Positions 24,227-35,300 of a stretch of DNA of 64,000 nt are shown here, in pieces. The DNA lies in assembly GCF_027409185.1 (NCBI RefSeq), contig NC_084474.1, positions 28,644,382 through 28,708,381 of the forward strand, given 5' to 3'. Made by a program: the position numbers and the translations under genes. The number at the start of each line of letters is the position of its first letter. The first letter of the stretch is position 1. The stretch comes from Cynocephalus volans. Lineage: Eukaryota; Chordata; Mammalia; Dermoptera; Cynocephalidae. Below the pieces are notes generated by a model, which saw only the letters and a list, made by a program, of their open reading frames with translations, did no database searches and had not been told where the DNA came from.

Positions 24227-26667
24227 AGGGAACTTCTAGCCAGAGCAATTATGCAAGAGAAAGAAATAAAGGGCATCCAAATTAGGAAGGAGGAAGTCAA
24301 ATTGTCCCTGTTTGCAGTCAACATGATCTTATATGTAGAAAACCCTAAAAGCTCCACCAAAAAAGCTCTTAGAACTGATAATGAATTCTGTAAATTTGCG
24401 AGATAAGAAGTCAACATACAAAAACCATTAGTATTGCTATACACCAATAATGAGAAAGGAGAAAAAAAATCAAGAAAGCCACCCCATTTATAATAGCTAC
24501 AAAAAAAAAAAAAAAAAAAAAGCAAAAAACAATTCCAGAAATAAATATAATGAAGGAGGTGAAAGATCTCTGCAAGACAAACTAAAACACTGGTGAAAGA
24601 AACTGAAGAGCATGCACACAAAAATGGAAAAACATTCCATGTTCATGGATTGGAAGAATTAATACTGCAAAAATAACCATACTACAAAAAGCAATCTTCA
24701 GATTCAATTCAATCCCTATCAAAATACCAATGAAATTTCTCACAGAAATAGAAAAAGGAATTCTAAACTTTGTGTGGAACTACAAAAGACTCTGAATGGT
24801 CAAAGCAATCCTGAGTAAAAGAAACAAAGCCAGAGACATCATATTATCTGACTTCAAAATATACTACAAAGCTATAATAACCAAAACAGCATGATACCAG
24901 CATAAAAACAGACACATGGACCAATGGAACAGAATGAAGAACTCAGAAATAAAGCTACATTTTTATAGCCAACTGATTTTTGACAAAAGCACTAAGAACA
25001 TACACTGGAGAAAGGAGAATCTCTTCCAATAATTGGTGCTGGGGAAACTAGCTATCTGTATGCAGAAGAAAGAAACTAGAACCCTATCTCTCACCATATA
25101 AAAATCACCTCAAAATTGATGAAAGACTTAAATGTAAGACCTGAAACTATGAGACTACTAGAAGAAAACATAGGGCATATGCTTCAGAACTTTTGCTTGG
25201 GCAAAGATTTATGGAGAAGATCTTGAAAGCATGGGCAACAAGAACAAAAATAGACAAATAGGGTTACATCAAACTGAAAACTTCTGTACAGCAAAGGAAA
25301 TAATCAATAGAGTGAGGAGACATCCTGCAGATGGGAGAAAATAATTGGAAACTATGCATTTGACAAAGGATTGATATCCAGAATATGTGAGGAACTCAAA
25401 CAACACAATAGCTAAAAACCAAATAATCCTATTTTAGAAATGGAAAATGAGCTGAATAAACATTTCTGAAAAGAAGACATACAAATGGACAACAGGTATA
25501 TGAAAAAATGCTCAGTATCACTAATCATCAGGGAAATGCAACTTGAAACCACAGTATGATATCATCTCACCACAGTTAGAATGGCTATTACCCAAAAAAC
25601 AAAAAAAATAAATATGGCAAAGATGGGGAGAAAAGGGAACTTTTATACATTGTTGGCAAGAATGTAAATTAGTACAGCCATTATGGAAAGCAGTATGGAG
25701 GTTCCTCAAAAAACTAAAAATTGAACTACAATATGATCCAGTAATTCTACCACTGGGTGTTTATACAAAGGAAAGGAAATTGGCACACCAAAGAGATAGC
25801 TGCGACCACATGCATATTGCAGCACTATTCACCATAGCCAAGATATGGAATCAACTTAAATGTTCAACAGTGGATGAATGTATAAAGAAAATGTGGTATA
25901 TAGACACAGTGGAATACTATCAGCCATAAAAAAGAATGAAATCCTGCATTTGCTGCAACATGGATGAGCTTGGAGGGCATTATGTTAAGGGAAATAAGCC
26001 AGGAACAGAATGGGAAATACTGCCTGTTCCTATTCATACATGGAAGCTAAGAAAGTTGATTGCAAAGAAGTAGAGAGTAGAATGGTGGTTATCAGAGTCT
26101 GGGAAGGGGAGTGAGAAGGGGGACAGTGAGAGGTTGGTTAATGGATACAAAATTAGAGCTAGATAGGAGGGATAAGATCTGATGTTCTACAGTACAGACT
26201 ATAATTAACAACAATTTATTGTATGCTTTCAATTAGGTAGAAAAGAGGACATTGAATGTACTCAACAAAAAGAAATGAAAAATGTTTGAGGTCCTGGAAA
26301 ATATTAAAGATCAGTGGTTTCTGGGATCAGCGGAAAAGGGAAGGATGAACAGGTTGAAGCACAGAAGATTTTTAGGACAGTGAAACTATTCTTTTTGATA
26401 CTATAATGGTGAATACATGACATTATGCACATGGCAAAACCCATAGAACTGTAAAACCAAGAGAAGGAACATCAATATAAACTTTAGTTAATAATAATGT
26501 ATCAATATTGATTCATAATTGTAACAAATGTACCACATCAAAGTAAGATGTTAACAATAGGAGAAACTGTGTTTGTAGGGGAGTATGTGAACTGTCCCTA
26601 CTTCCTGCTCAATTATCTGCTGCTATAAAATAAAGCCTATTACTTGTAAAAAAAAAAAAAAAAAAAA
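24227..26667 (+). mobile_element. 5'-truncated L1 with a two-part (chimeric) 3' UTR, 12-bp TSD
   Basis: Flanked by exact aacttggattta (24215-24226 and 26670-26681) and ending in a 20-base A-tail (26648-26667). It starts in the RT domain ([24 protein letters not shown] where FADD is expected) and runs to the ORF2 end near 26010. The 3' UTR has an L1MA/MB-like part (about 26010-26290: 'gttggttaatggatacaaaa', 'agaaatgaaaaatgtttgag'). That part joins directly to an L1M/HAL1-type 3' end (about 26291-26647: 'gatcagtggtttctgggatc', 'taggagaaactgtgtttg', 'aataaagcctatta'). One TSD pair encloses both, so they seem to have inserted together. ORF2 is full of stops. Confidence 0.85.
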
Positions 26668-26939
26668 GGAACTTGGATTTATACAAAGAATGAAGAACAC
26701 AGGTAAAAATGAAATATTTCTTCTTATTTTAATTGCTCTAAAATTTAACTGTTTAAAGTAAAAATTGTAACAATATGTTTATACCATTAATAAAAAGTGA
26801 AATGTATGACAACAAAGGAATGATACAGGAATTGTGGGATTTGGGACTATCTGTTACATGTGTATGAAGTGGTGGTATATTATTTGAAGGTAGGCTTAGT
26901 AACCATAACAAAGTGAAATGTTAAAAAAGAGGTAGAAAT

Positions 26940-27443
26940 CCTCTTTGAGGAAGACACTGTCACTGCTGTGGTCTGCCTTTGCTATTCTTGAGTCACCACT
27001 GCTCCCTCGTGCTGAGGAACACGTTGGTCAGGAAGTCACACTTAAAAGCCAAGACTTTAAAGTATACCAGAATGACATGACACCAGTGGAACAAGAGGTG
27101 ATGGTTCACCAAAGTAGAATTACCCTAACCAGCCGCAATGTAAAATCCCTAGAGAAGCTGTGTTCTGACTTGATCAGAGGCCATAAAGGAAAAGAGCCTC
27201 AACATGATGCCTACTAAGATTTTAAGAATCATTATGAGGAAAAAACTCCTAGTAGTGAAGTTTCTAAGACTTGAGATCTTAGAAATCCAGCTGAGATCAA
27301 TGAGACTCATTGACTTACATAGTCCTTCTGAAATTACTTGGATTACTTCCATTAGCACTGAGCCAGGAGTAGAGGTTGAAATCACCATGGCAGATGCTTC
27401 ACTGAACTCTTTCAATAAACTTAATTATCTGCTGTTAAAAAAT
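26940..27443 (+). pseudogene. RPS20: Processed pseudogene of ribosomal protein S20
   Basis: Intronless retrocopy of the 40S subunit protein uS10. The coding-equivalent region is about 27050-27401. One frame carries TPVEQEV and [14 protein letters not shown], and a second frame carries [14 protein letters not shown] and [15 protein letters not shown]. Both sets belong to RPS20 in the right order. A frameshift lies near 27185-27215, the expected start codon is not ATG (caa at 27050), the stop is tca, and the middle section is decayed. The upstream part looks like the ribosomal 5' UTR and begins with a pyrimidine tract (cctctt), as in 5'-TOP mRNAs. The 3' UTR keeps 'ttcaataaactt' before a short A-run. 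TSDs agaggta(g/t)aaat at 26928-26939 and 27444-27455 differ at one base, and the target tt/aaaaaa suits L1 endonuclease. Inserted into the L1M/HAL1-like element. Confidence 0.95.
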
Positions 27444-28643
27444 AGAGGTATAAATAATAAGTAATTATAGGATATAAAATGGAATCATAAAAATGCTCAA
27501 TTAAGTTCAGAAAAGGCTGAACGTAAGCAAAAAGGCAAGCAACAGCAAATGGAACAAATAGAAAACAGCTAACAAGATGGTAGATTTAATCCAACCATAT
27601 CAATGATCAATTTAAATATCTAAGTACATCAGTTAAAAAGCAAAGATCATTAAGTTGGACACAGAAACATGACTCAATTACATGCTGACTACAAGAGAAC
27701 CACTTTAAATGTAAAGATGTAGACAGGTCAAGAGTAAAAGGATGGGTAAAGATCTATCATGTAGATGTTGTTACCTCCGCCCACCCCACCATACGCAAAG
27801 CTGGAGCAGCTATGTTAAATTCAAAGGAGACTTCAGAGCGAGAAATATTATCAGAAATAAAGTGGCATATTTCATAATGGCAAAGAGTTAAGTTCTCTAA
27901 GTAGACACTCCTAAAGATGTATGCACTTAATGGCAGAACTTCAAAATACACAAAGCAAAATCTAATAAATTCACAATTGTCATTGGTGACTTCAATACTA
28001 CTTTATAGTTATTGATGTTACAAATAGGCAAAAGATCAGTAAGGTTATAAATGATTTGATCAACACTATAAACCAGCTTCATCTAATTGATATGTATTGC
28101 TTCACCAAAGAACTTCAGAATACACATTTTTCTCAAGGGCACATAGAACATTCACAAAGATAGACCATACTCTGGGCCACAAAACAAACTTTAACAAATT
28201 CAAAAGAACAAACATCATACCAAGTATGTTCTCAGATAGTTACAGAATTAGACTAGAAATCAAAGGAAAGCTATCCGGAAGATCCCCAAATATTGGAAGT
28301 TAAACAATACATTTCCAAATAAACCACGAATCCAAAAGGAAGTCTCAATAATAGGAAAATAAACCATCCAATTATAACAGGGCAAAAGATCATAACCTCA
28401 CCAAAGAAAACATACGGATGAAAATATGCAAATGAAAAGATGCTCAATCTCATTTGTCATTAGGGAATTTTAAATTAAACAACAGTAACATACCACTGCA
28501 CACCTATTAGAATGGCCGAAAAAAAACCCCAAAACCTGGCAATATTAATTGCTGGCAAGGAGGCATAGTGACAGTTAACTCTCACTGCTGTGGGAATGCA
28601 AAATAATACAGCACACTTTGGAAAACAGTTTGGTACTTTATTA

Positions 28644-29079
28644 TTATTTTTTTTCTTCATCACCTGAATGGATTCTGTGTGGCTGCTGATTCTTTGTGTC
28701 ATAAGATTCCAAATTGAAGTCTGAGGAGAAGTGTCTAAATGACAGAGGCTAGGCCATGCGCCATGCCTTGAAATGGTACTCTGGGGCCAATGTGATATGG
28801 TGGAGCTGCAAATGGAATGAGCCTGGGCCCCTAAACTACCATGTCACCATTACCATGCTGACCCAGAACACCTGCTTTGGACTGTCATGTGGACCACACA
28901 AGTAATAATAGTAATAATAATATAATAAAACCAAAATTTCTATTGTGTTAGGTCACCGAAATTGTGGAGCTAGTAGTATTATCCTAACTACTATAGTGGC
29001 CAAAAATAATTTATAATATCCACTTTATTGCCTAAACAAATACTTCAAATTGAGCAGGTCATCTTCTCTGTCACACAAA
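28644..29079 (+). mobile_element. Insert bearing an MLT1-like LTR
   Basis: The ORF2 C-terminal text of the host element breaks after 'ggaaaacagtttggta' and resumes at 'tttggtagtttctta'. The 15-base segments 28629-28643 and 29080-29094 match at 13 positions. Inside, 'gatatggtggagctgcaaatg', 'gagcctgggcccctaaac', 'ttctattgtgttaggtcacc' and 'cctaactactat' follow a MaLR/MLT1-type LTR in sense orientation (about 28670-28985). The exact LTR ends are unclear. Confidence 0.55.
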
Positions 29080-29622
29080 TTTGGTAGTTTCTTACTTGCA
29101 GTTTCTTACAAAGCTAATCATAGTCTTATACAACCTCACAATCACACTCCTAAGTATTTATCCAATTGATTTAAAAACATGTCCACACAAAAACCTGCAC
29201 ATGAATGTTTAAAGCAGCATTATTCACAATCATCTCAAATTGGAAGCAACCAAGATGTCCTTCAATAGGAAATGAATGAACAATCTGTGTATATCCATAC
29301 AATTAAATATTACTCAGCAATAAAAAGAAATGAGCTATCAAGCCATGAACAGATATGAGGAATCTTTAAATATGTATTGGTAAGTGAAAGAGCCCAGTCT
29401 GAAAATGCCGTATTTGTATGATTAAAATTGTATGACATTCTGGAAAAGTAAAACTATACTGACAACAAAATGATCAGTGTTTGCTAGGGTTCAGGGTGAG
29501 GGGGAGAAGGATGGAAAGGTAAAGCACAGGGAATTTTTAGGGCAGTAAAATCATTCTGTATACCACTGTAATGGTGAACACAAGATATTATGCATTCATC
29601 AAATCTATAGAACCTCAGCACA

Positions 29623-29672
29623 AAGTGTGATGCTTAATGTATGCAAAAAAGTGTGAGCTTAATGTATGCAAA
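29623..29672. repeat. 25-bp tandem duplication in the L1M 3' UTR
   Basis: aagtgtgatgcttaatgtat (29623 on) is followed by aagtgtgagcttaatgtatg (29649 on). The unit is present twice, differing by a one-base indel. Confidence 0.8.
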
Positions 29673-29690
29673 GTTCTAACAAATTTTACA

Positions 29691-30623
29691 GGAGGTTGGG
29701 GGATCCCAGGAGGGAATGCAGAATGGGACAAAACAATCTAACTGTATTACAAATGGATGAAACAACCTTACTGAAGGGGGTGGGGGGAAAGGTACTGAAC
29801 TAAGTAATTTGGGAAATGAGTGGAGTTTGTAAGACTCTCTTCCAGTTGATAAAGTTGTTTCCCATGGGAGTTCTGTTTAACAGTTCTGATACCACTATCA
29901 TGTATACTGGAATAGAACACGTAAGTAAATGAATGACAATGGTGACAGAGAGTTTTCTCACTGTTGGAGAGGGAGCTGAGAGATAAGCAAGGGAAAGAGG
30001 CCAGAATGATTTGTGTAGTAATAGATTAGAGTTGGAGACATAAGTATGAACTTATGTTTTGCTTAATATTAATACAGCATTCCCTCCTGGGATCCTATAT
30101 GGTTACATATAGAAAGATCTGTATAAATATGTATATACACAGGTTAGCATACACACATATGTTTCCTTCTCTGTGAGCTGAGGGCCTGAAGCAATGAAAC
30201 CCTAGTAGCAACAAGTGTATCTACTAACCAGATCTTGTTTTCTAATATTGTTCTCCAATAAAAGGATCCAGGGCTTCTTAGTGAAATGGCTGATTGTAGG
30301 ACTGAGGCAAGAAATATACACAATGAGCCTGAAGCATCTATGTCTGTGGTGCCATAAACCAAAAATATAAAACCAATAATGATGGGATGTGTCAAAGAGA
30401 TACTGAGATGAATGGATTGTCTAAGAGACAATTGAAAGAGCTTTTGATGGCCAAAGGTGGAACAATTTGAGCAAGAAAATAAATAAAATAATAATAGATT
30501 GTAACTCAAAATATGAAATAGATATCATGAATCCACACCGAGATAAGTGATTTAATAAGTGAATAAACGGGGAGGAATAGAAGAATTTCCCATGCAGAAG
30601 AATCTAATTTTATGACCTCCATC
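29691..30623. other. Unassigned, no gene seen
   Basis: May include more decayed 3' flank of the L1M, but nothing clear enough to name. Confidence 0.4.
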
Positions 30624-30737
30624 CTAGACAATTAAATCAGAATCACTCAGGAGTGGGAGATAGGGGTGTGGCAGGGGATGCCCAGATACAAGTATTTATT
30701 AAACACACCAGGTGCGTCCAAAGGTTGAGAAACACTG
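30624..30737 (+). mobile_element. MER5-type hAT-Charlie MITE fragment
   Basis: 'caattaaatcagaatcactc', 'gggatgcccagatacaagta', 'ccaggtgcgtccaaagg' and the terminal repeat 'gttgagaaacactg' match the right half of MER5A/B. Confidence 0.75.
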
Positions 30738-31714
30738 TTTTCAGTAAAGAAAGGATATATAGTACAATTATCTAAAGCGATGGATTTAGATTCCCTACTT
30801 TTCTATAATGCCCAACTTTTCTCACATTATCTAATAGATCTGAAAGTAAAATTGTTTTATGCATGTAATTTTAAACAAGTAAATGCCAAATAGTATTTTT
30901 AGGAAAAAGAAATATCGTGTTATTCTCCAGGCTATCGTAACTTATGAAAAAATTACTGGTTTACACAATATATACACACATATAAGTATGTGTATGTGTC
31001 TATATGTATTTAATGATCAAGTCAAGGCAGTAAGATATCTTGAACATGCATCTCTGCACTTCAGATAGGTAAATCACGAATTCTATGGGATAGATTTTGT
31101 TTGTTGTAGTAGAAACTGGTTAAAGAGAATCATTGCTAGAATTTTTTTTTCTGGCCCATGTTGTACCTAGAAATCAAGTAGATTTATCACTTGGGCTACA
31201 AATGGTCAATTAACATATGAAATGAAAATTTTGAAACCAGCTAGGATAAAAGCCAGGGAAGTGACCATCACTATTTTCTTACTCTCTGTGAATTTCCACC
31301 TTCAGACTCCTAGATTTTGGTGTTTTCATTTGGGGTGTAGGTTGGGAGATTATGTTTAACCCATTAGGGGCTTTTTAACTGGAGAAAGGCGGGAGCTGAG
31401 GGATAATTGTTGTTGGGTGACAGCATAAAGTGCTATCAAGTATACAGCTTCAGTTTGGATAGTCATTTCTCTTCTTTGCATCTGAATGCCAGCCATAATC
31501 ATAAACACAAAATGTGTTCCTTTCCTTTTGACTTTTTCCTTTTTTTTTCTTAATAGAATGTTTTTTCATTTGTTTGTTTTGGTGGGGAGTGGCGGTGTGG
31601 GAGGCAAGAGGCATAAAAAAAACCCCACTAGTTACAGAGAATTATTTGTTGCATAGAATTACTTACTACTTATGGTGAACTATTTTTATGGGCCATTTAC
31701 CAAAACTTGCAAAT
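30738..31714. other. Unassigned, no gene seen
   Basis: AT-rich, no recognisable element. Confidence 0.45.
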
Positions 31715-31935
31715 AATTTGCCAAGCAGGAAGAGCATGGACATTGTACAGGTAATAGTTTTGAATCTCAGTTCTTCCACTTACAACCTATATAGTGTTTA
31801 GTAAGTTTACCTCTTTGAGTCTCCTTTTCCTCTTCTATGGAAAGGGAATGATACCTGCCTTAGCAAAGCTGTTGTGAAGGTTAAATGAATTAATATGTGT
31901 AAAGTACACGGTAAACACTTAGAACATTCTAGTTT
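31715..31935 (-). mobile_element. MIR SINE relic
   Basis: Antisense MIR: 'ttgaatctcagttcttccac', 'gagtctccttttcctcttct', 'gggaatgatacctgcctta', 'gttgtgaaggttaaatgaat', 'tgtgtaaagtacac'. Confidence 0.85.
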
Positions 31936-32199
31936 TCCTTCGCTGTGACACCTAATGCTTCCCTCTACAAGGCCATCTGCTTGCTTCCTCTGGTTTGTGG
32001 GGGTCCTGCACAAAGTCTGCACTCTCTGTTCTGCTCCCTTTCTTTGATTTCACAATGGTTAACTCACTTGTGTCCTATTTCTTCAGGTAATAGTGTACTG
32101 ACTATTTTACTACCCCCACCCCCTGCATCCAAGTTAATATTTGAGTACAATGTTAAACTTTTTGGATGTGTGCCCATTTAATTATATCCACTTAATTGA

Positions 32200-32330
32200 T
32201 TAATTGATACTTAATAGCATAATTATGTGCACTTAATCTTCACAATAATTTTATTTCTATTTTGTAGATGAGGCAACTGAGACTTAGATGAGATTTCTCT
32301 AGGGCACAGTACTTGTTAATCTGACATCAC
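32200..32330 (+). mobile_element. Possible MIR fragment, sense
   Basis: 'gcacttaatcttcacaataa', 'ttgtagatgaggcaactgag', 'gggcacagtact' resemble MIR sense order. Short and diverged. Confidence 0.5.
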
Positions 32331-32364
32331 CAATTCATCTTCTTGGCTGGCTGATTCCAAATTT

Positions 32365-35300
32365 GGACACTTATGAAAAAACTGCTAAGAAGAATCATGC
32401 ACAGATTTTTGGGTGACCTTAAGTGTCCATTTCTCTGGGATAAATTATAATTAACTGCCAACCTATTTTCCAGCGTGTCTATAACATCCTGCATTCACAC
32501 CAGCAATGAATGAATGGTCCAATTTCTGTGAATCCTGCAACATTTAGTATTGTCATTATTTTCTATTTTAGTCATTCTGATATCTCATTGAGGTTTTAAC
32601 TTGCACTTCCCTGATAGCTAATGATGTTGAACACCTTTTCCTGCACTATTTGGTGAAATGTCTGTGGAAGTCTTGCTCATTTTCTAATTGGATTGTTTGA
32701 TTTTTACTGTTGAGTTTTCACAGTTTTAAAAAATATATTCTAGGTAATAATCCTTTGTTGGATATAGTTTCCAAATATTTTCTGAGTCTGCAGCATATTT
32801 TTTCATTTTCTTCACGTGAGATTTCATAGAACAAAAGTTCATTTTTGGTGATGTCCAATTTATTAAATTTTCTATTTACAAATTACGCTTTGGTGTCAAG
32901 TCTAAGAACTTTTTGCTAGCCCTAGATCCCAAAGATTTTCTTCAATATTTTTCCCTAAAAGTTTTATAGTTTTCTGTTTTATATTTAAGTCTATTACCCA
33001 TTTTGAGTTAACTTTTGGGAGGTGTGAGATTTAGGTTGAGGTTCCTTCCCTCCCTGCTCTTTTCCCCCCTTCCTTCCTCCCTTCCTTCATTGCCTTTGGA
33101 TGGCCAATTGTTCCAGCACCATTTACTGAAAAGGCCATGTTTTCTCTATTGAATTCCTCTTGCTTTTTTTTTTTCCCCCCAAAATTTGTCAAGCATATTT
33201 CTGGTCTACTTCTGGGCTGTCTTTCCTGTTCCATTGATGTATGTGTCTAAACCTTCACTGATACCACACTGTCTTGATTGCTATAGCTAAATAATAGCTC
33301 CCGAATCCAGGTAGACTGATTTCTCCCACTTTATTCTTCTTTGTCAGGATTGTTTTAATTATCCTAGAGCCTGTGTCTTTCTCTGTAAATATTTGAAAAG
33401 ATTTTCCTTGTCTGGAAACAGGTATTTTTGATAGGAATTGTATTTAACATACAGGTCAATTTGGAGAGAATTGAGCCTTCCAATCTGTGAAGACTGTATG
33501 TCTCTCCACTTATTTAGATCCTTTGGTTTCTTTCATTAGCATTTTGTAATTTTCAGCAGATATTCTGTGTGTGTGTGTGTGTGTGTGTATGTGTGTGTGT
33601 GTGTGTGTGTGTGCACATACATGTGTGTAACTAAGCATTTCATTCTATTTGGAGCAATTGTAAATGGAATTCAAATTTCTGTATGTTCAATGTTAGTAGA
33701 TATTTGTGTGTTGATCTTAAATCCTGCAACCTTTCAGAACTTGCTTATTACTTCCAGGAGATTTTCATAGATTTCCTGAGATTTTCTATGTAGGTGTTCA
33801 TGTCATCTGCAAACAAAGATTGCACTCTCTTTGTTTTGTTTTGGTGTTAGGAAATGTAGGCCTTAAAAATAGTTTGAAAGTGCTTCCTCCTTTTCTATCA
33901 TCTGGAAGAAATTATGTAAAGTTATTGTTAATTTTTTAAATATTTGGTAGGATTCTCTAGTGAAGTCACCTGGACCCAGAGATTTTTGGGGGGGCAAATT
34001 TTAATTACAAATCAATTTATATTTGTGTATTTCATCTTGGTTGAGTTTTGGTAGTTAGTGGTTTCTGAGGAGCTGGTTCTACATTTAGAGGATTCCTCAA
34101 TTTAGGAATTGGTTTATTAAATAAATGTTGTCACATTTATGAGTATGAAGTGGTTCACAGTATTCATTTATTTTTTTAATGACTACAGGATCTTTAGTGA
34201 TCTCTGTATATTTTATTCCTGATATTTATGTCTTATCCTAATTTTTCAGTGTTACTAGACAGTTATCAATTTTTTTTAATCAGCTTTTTTATTTCACTGA
34301 TGCTCTCTTTTTCTTTTCTCTTTTCCATTTCATTTGTTTCTCTCTTATCTTTATCGTTAGCTTTCTTGTGCTAACTTTGGGTTTATCTTATTCCTTTTTT
34401 TTGAAGTTCTCAAAGTGGAAACTTGTGTTTTTAATGTAAGACCGTTTTTCGTTTTGAATATATATGTTTAGTGCTACAAATTCTCTGTCAGCCTGCTTTA
34501 TGCAGTCCACATGTTTTTATATACTGTTGGGAGTTTTGTTTGATTTCCACATGTTTAGAGATTTTTCCTGATATTTTTCTGTTATTGATTTCCTGTTTGA
34601 TTTTATTATAGTTAGAGGACATATTCTATGTGATTCAAATTCTTTTAAATTTCTTGAGGTTTGTTTTACAACCAAGATATGATCTATTTTGGTGACTATT
34701 CCATGGGAACTGAAAAAAGTGTTTTCTTCTGCTTTTGGTTGGTAGGTTCTATATATGTTAATTACATCTGATTGGTTGCCTGTGTTTTTCAGACATATTC
34801 TGCTGATCTTCTATCTGGTTATTCTATCAATTATGTGAGAAGGGTTTGGAAGTTTGAACTATAGCTATAGATTTGTCTATTTTTCCTCTTAGCTCTATGT
34901 TTTTCTTCATGTATTTTGGGGCTCTGTTGTTTGGTGCATGTATATTTACAGTAATTTTATTATTTTTTGTGGATTGATCCTTTTATTTTGTAATATTCTT
35001 CTTTTGTCTCTAGTAATTTCCTTTGCTTTGAAATCTACTTTATCAGATATTGTTACAGCCATTTCTCCTTTTCTTTAAAATTAATGTTTGCACGGTATAT
35101 CTTTCCTCATCTTGTTACTTACAAGCTGCTAATGTCATTAAATTTGAAGTGAGTTTCTTGTAAGTACCATAAAGTTGTATTGTGTTTTTTTAATCCACTC
35201 TGCTAATTTGTCTTTTGATTGTTGTATTTACATCATTTGCATTCAAGGTAATTATTGATATGTTAGTGCTTTATTAAGTCTACCATTTTATTATTCATTT

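Larger units (their letters stand above)
22076..29690 (+). mobile_element. Old L1M/HAL1-like element with four nested insertions
   Basis: Segments of one sense-strand element survive in order. A 5' region and ORF1-side block covers about 22076-22928 and 23301-24226 ('gacacattatgtaaatg', 'aaaatatcctttgaggg'). The inter-ORF/ORF2 start continues at 26668-26939 and 27456-28345, including an endonuclease piece 'gtcattggtgacttcaatac' (GDFNT). The ORF2 C-terminal part is at 28430-28640 and 29095-29430. The 3' UTR is at 29440-29690 ('gatcagtgtttgctaggg', 'ggatggaaaggtaaagcaca'). The end of the endonuclease, the RT and most of the C-terminal half are missing at about 28345, so the element is internally deleted, resembling HAL1-type structures. 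The 5' boundary is uncertain. Confidence 0.75.

Noticed and set aside
24215..26681. 24227-26667 read as a continuous part of the surrounding L1M
   Set aside because: The exact 12-bp TSD, the A-tail and the resumption of host sequence right after it show a separate insertion.
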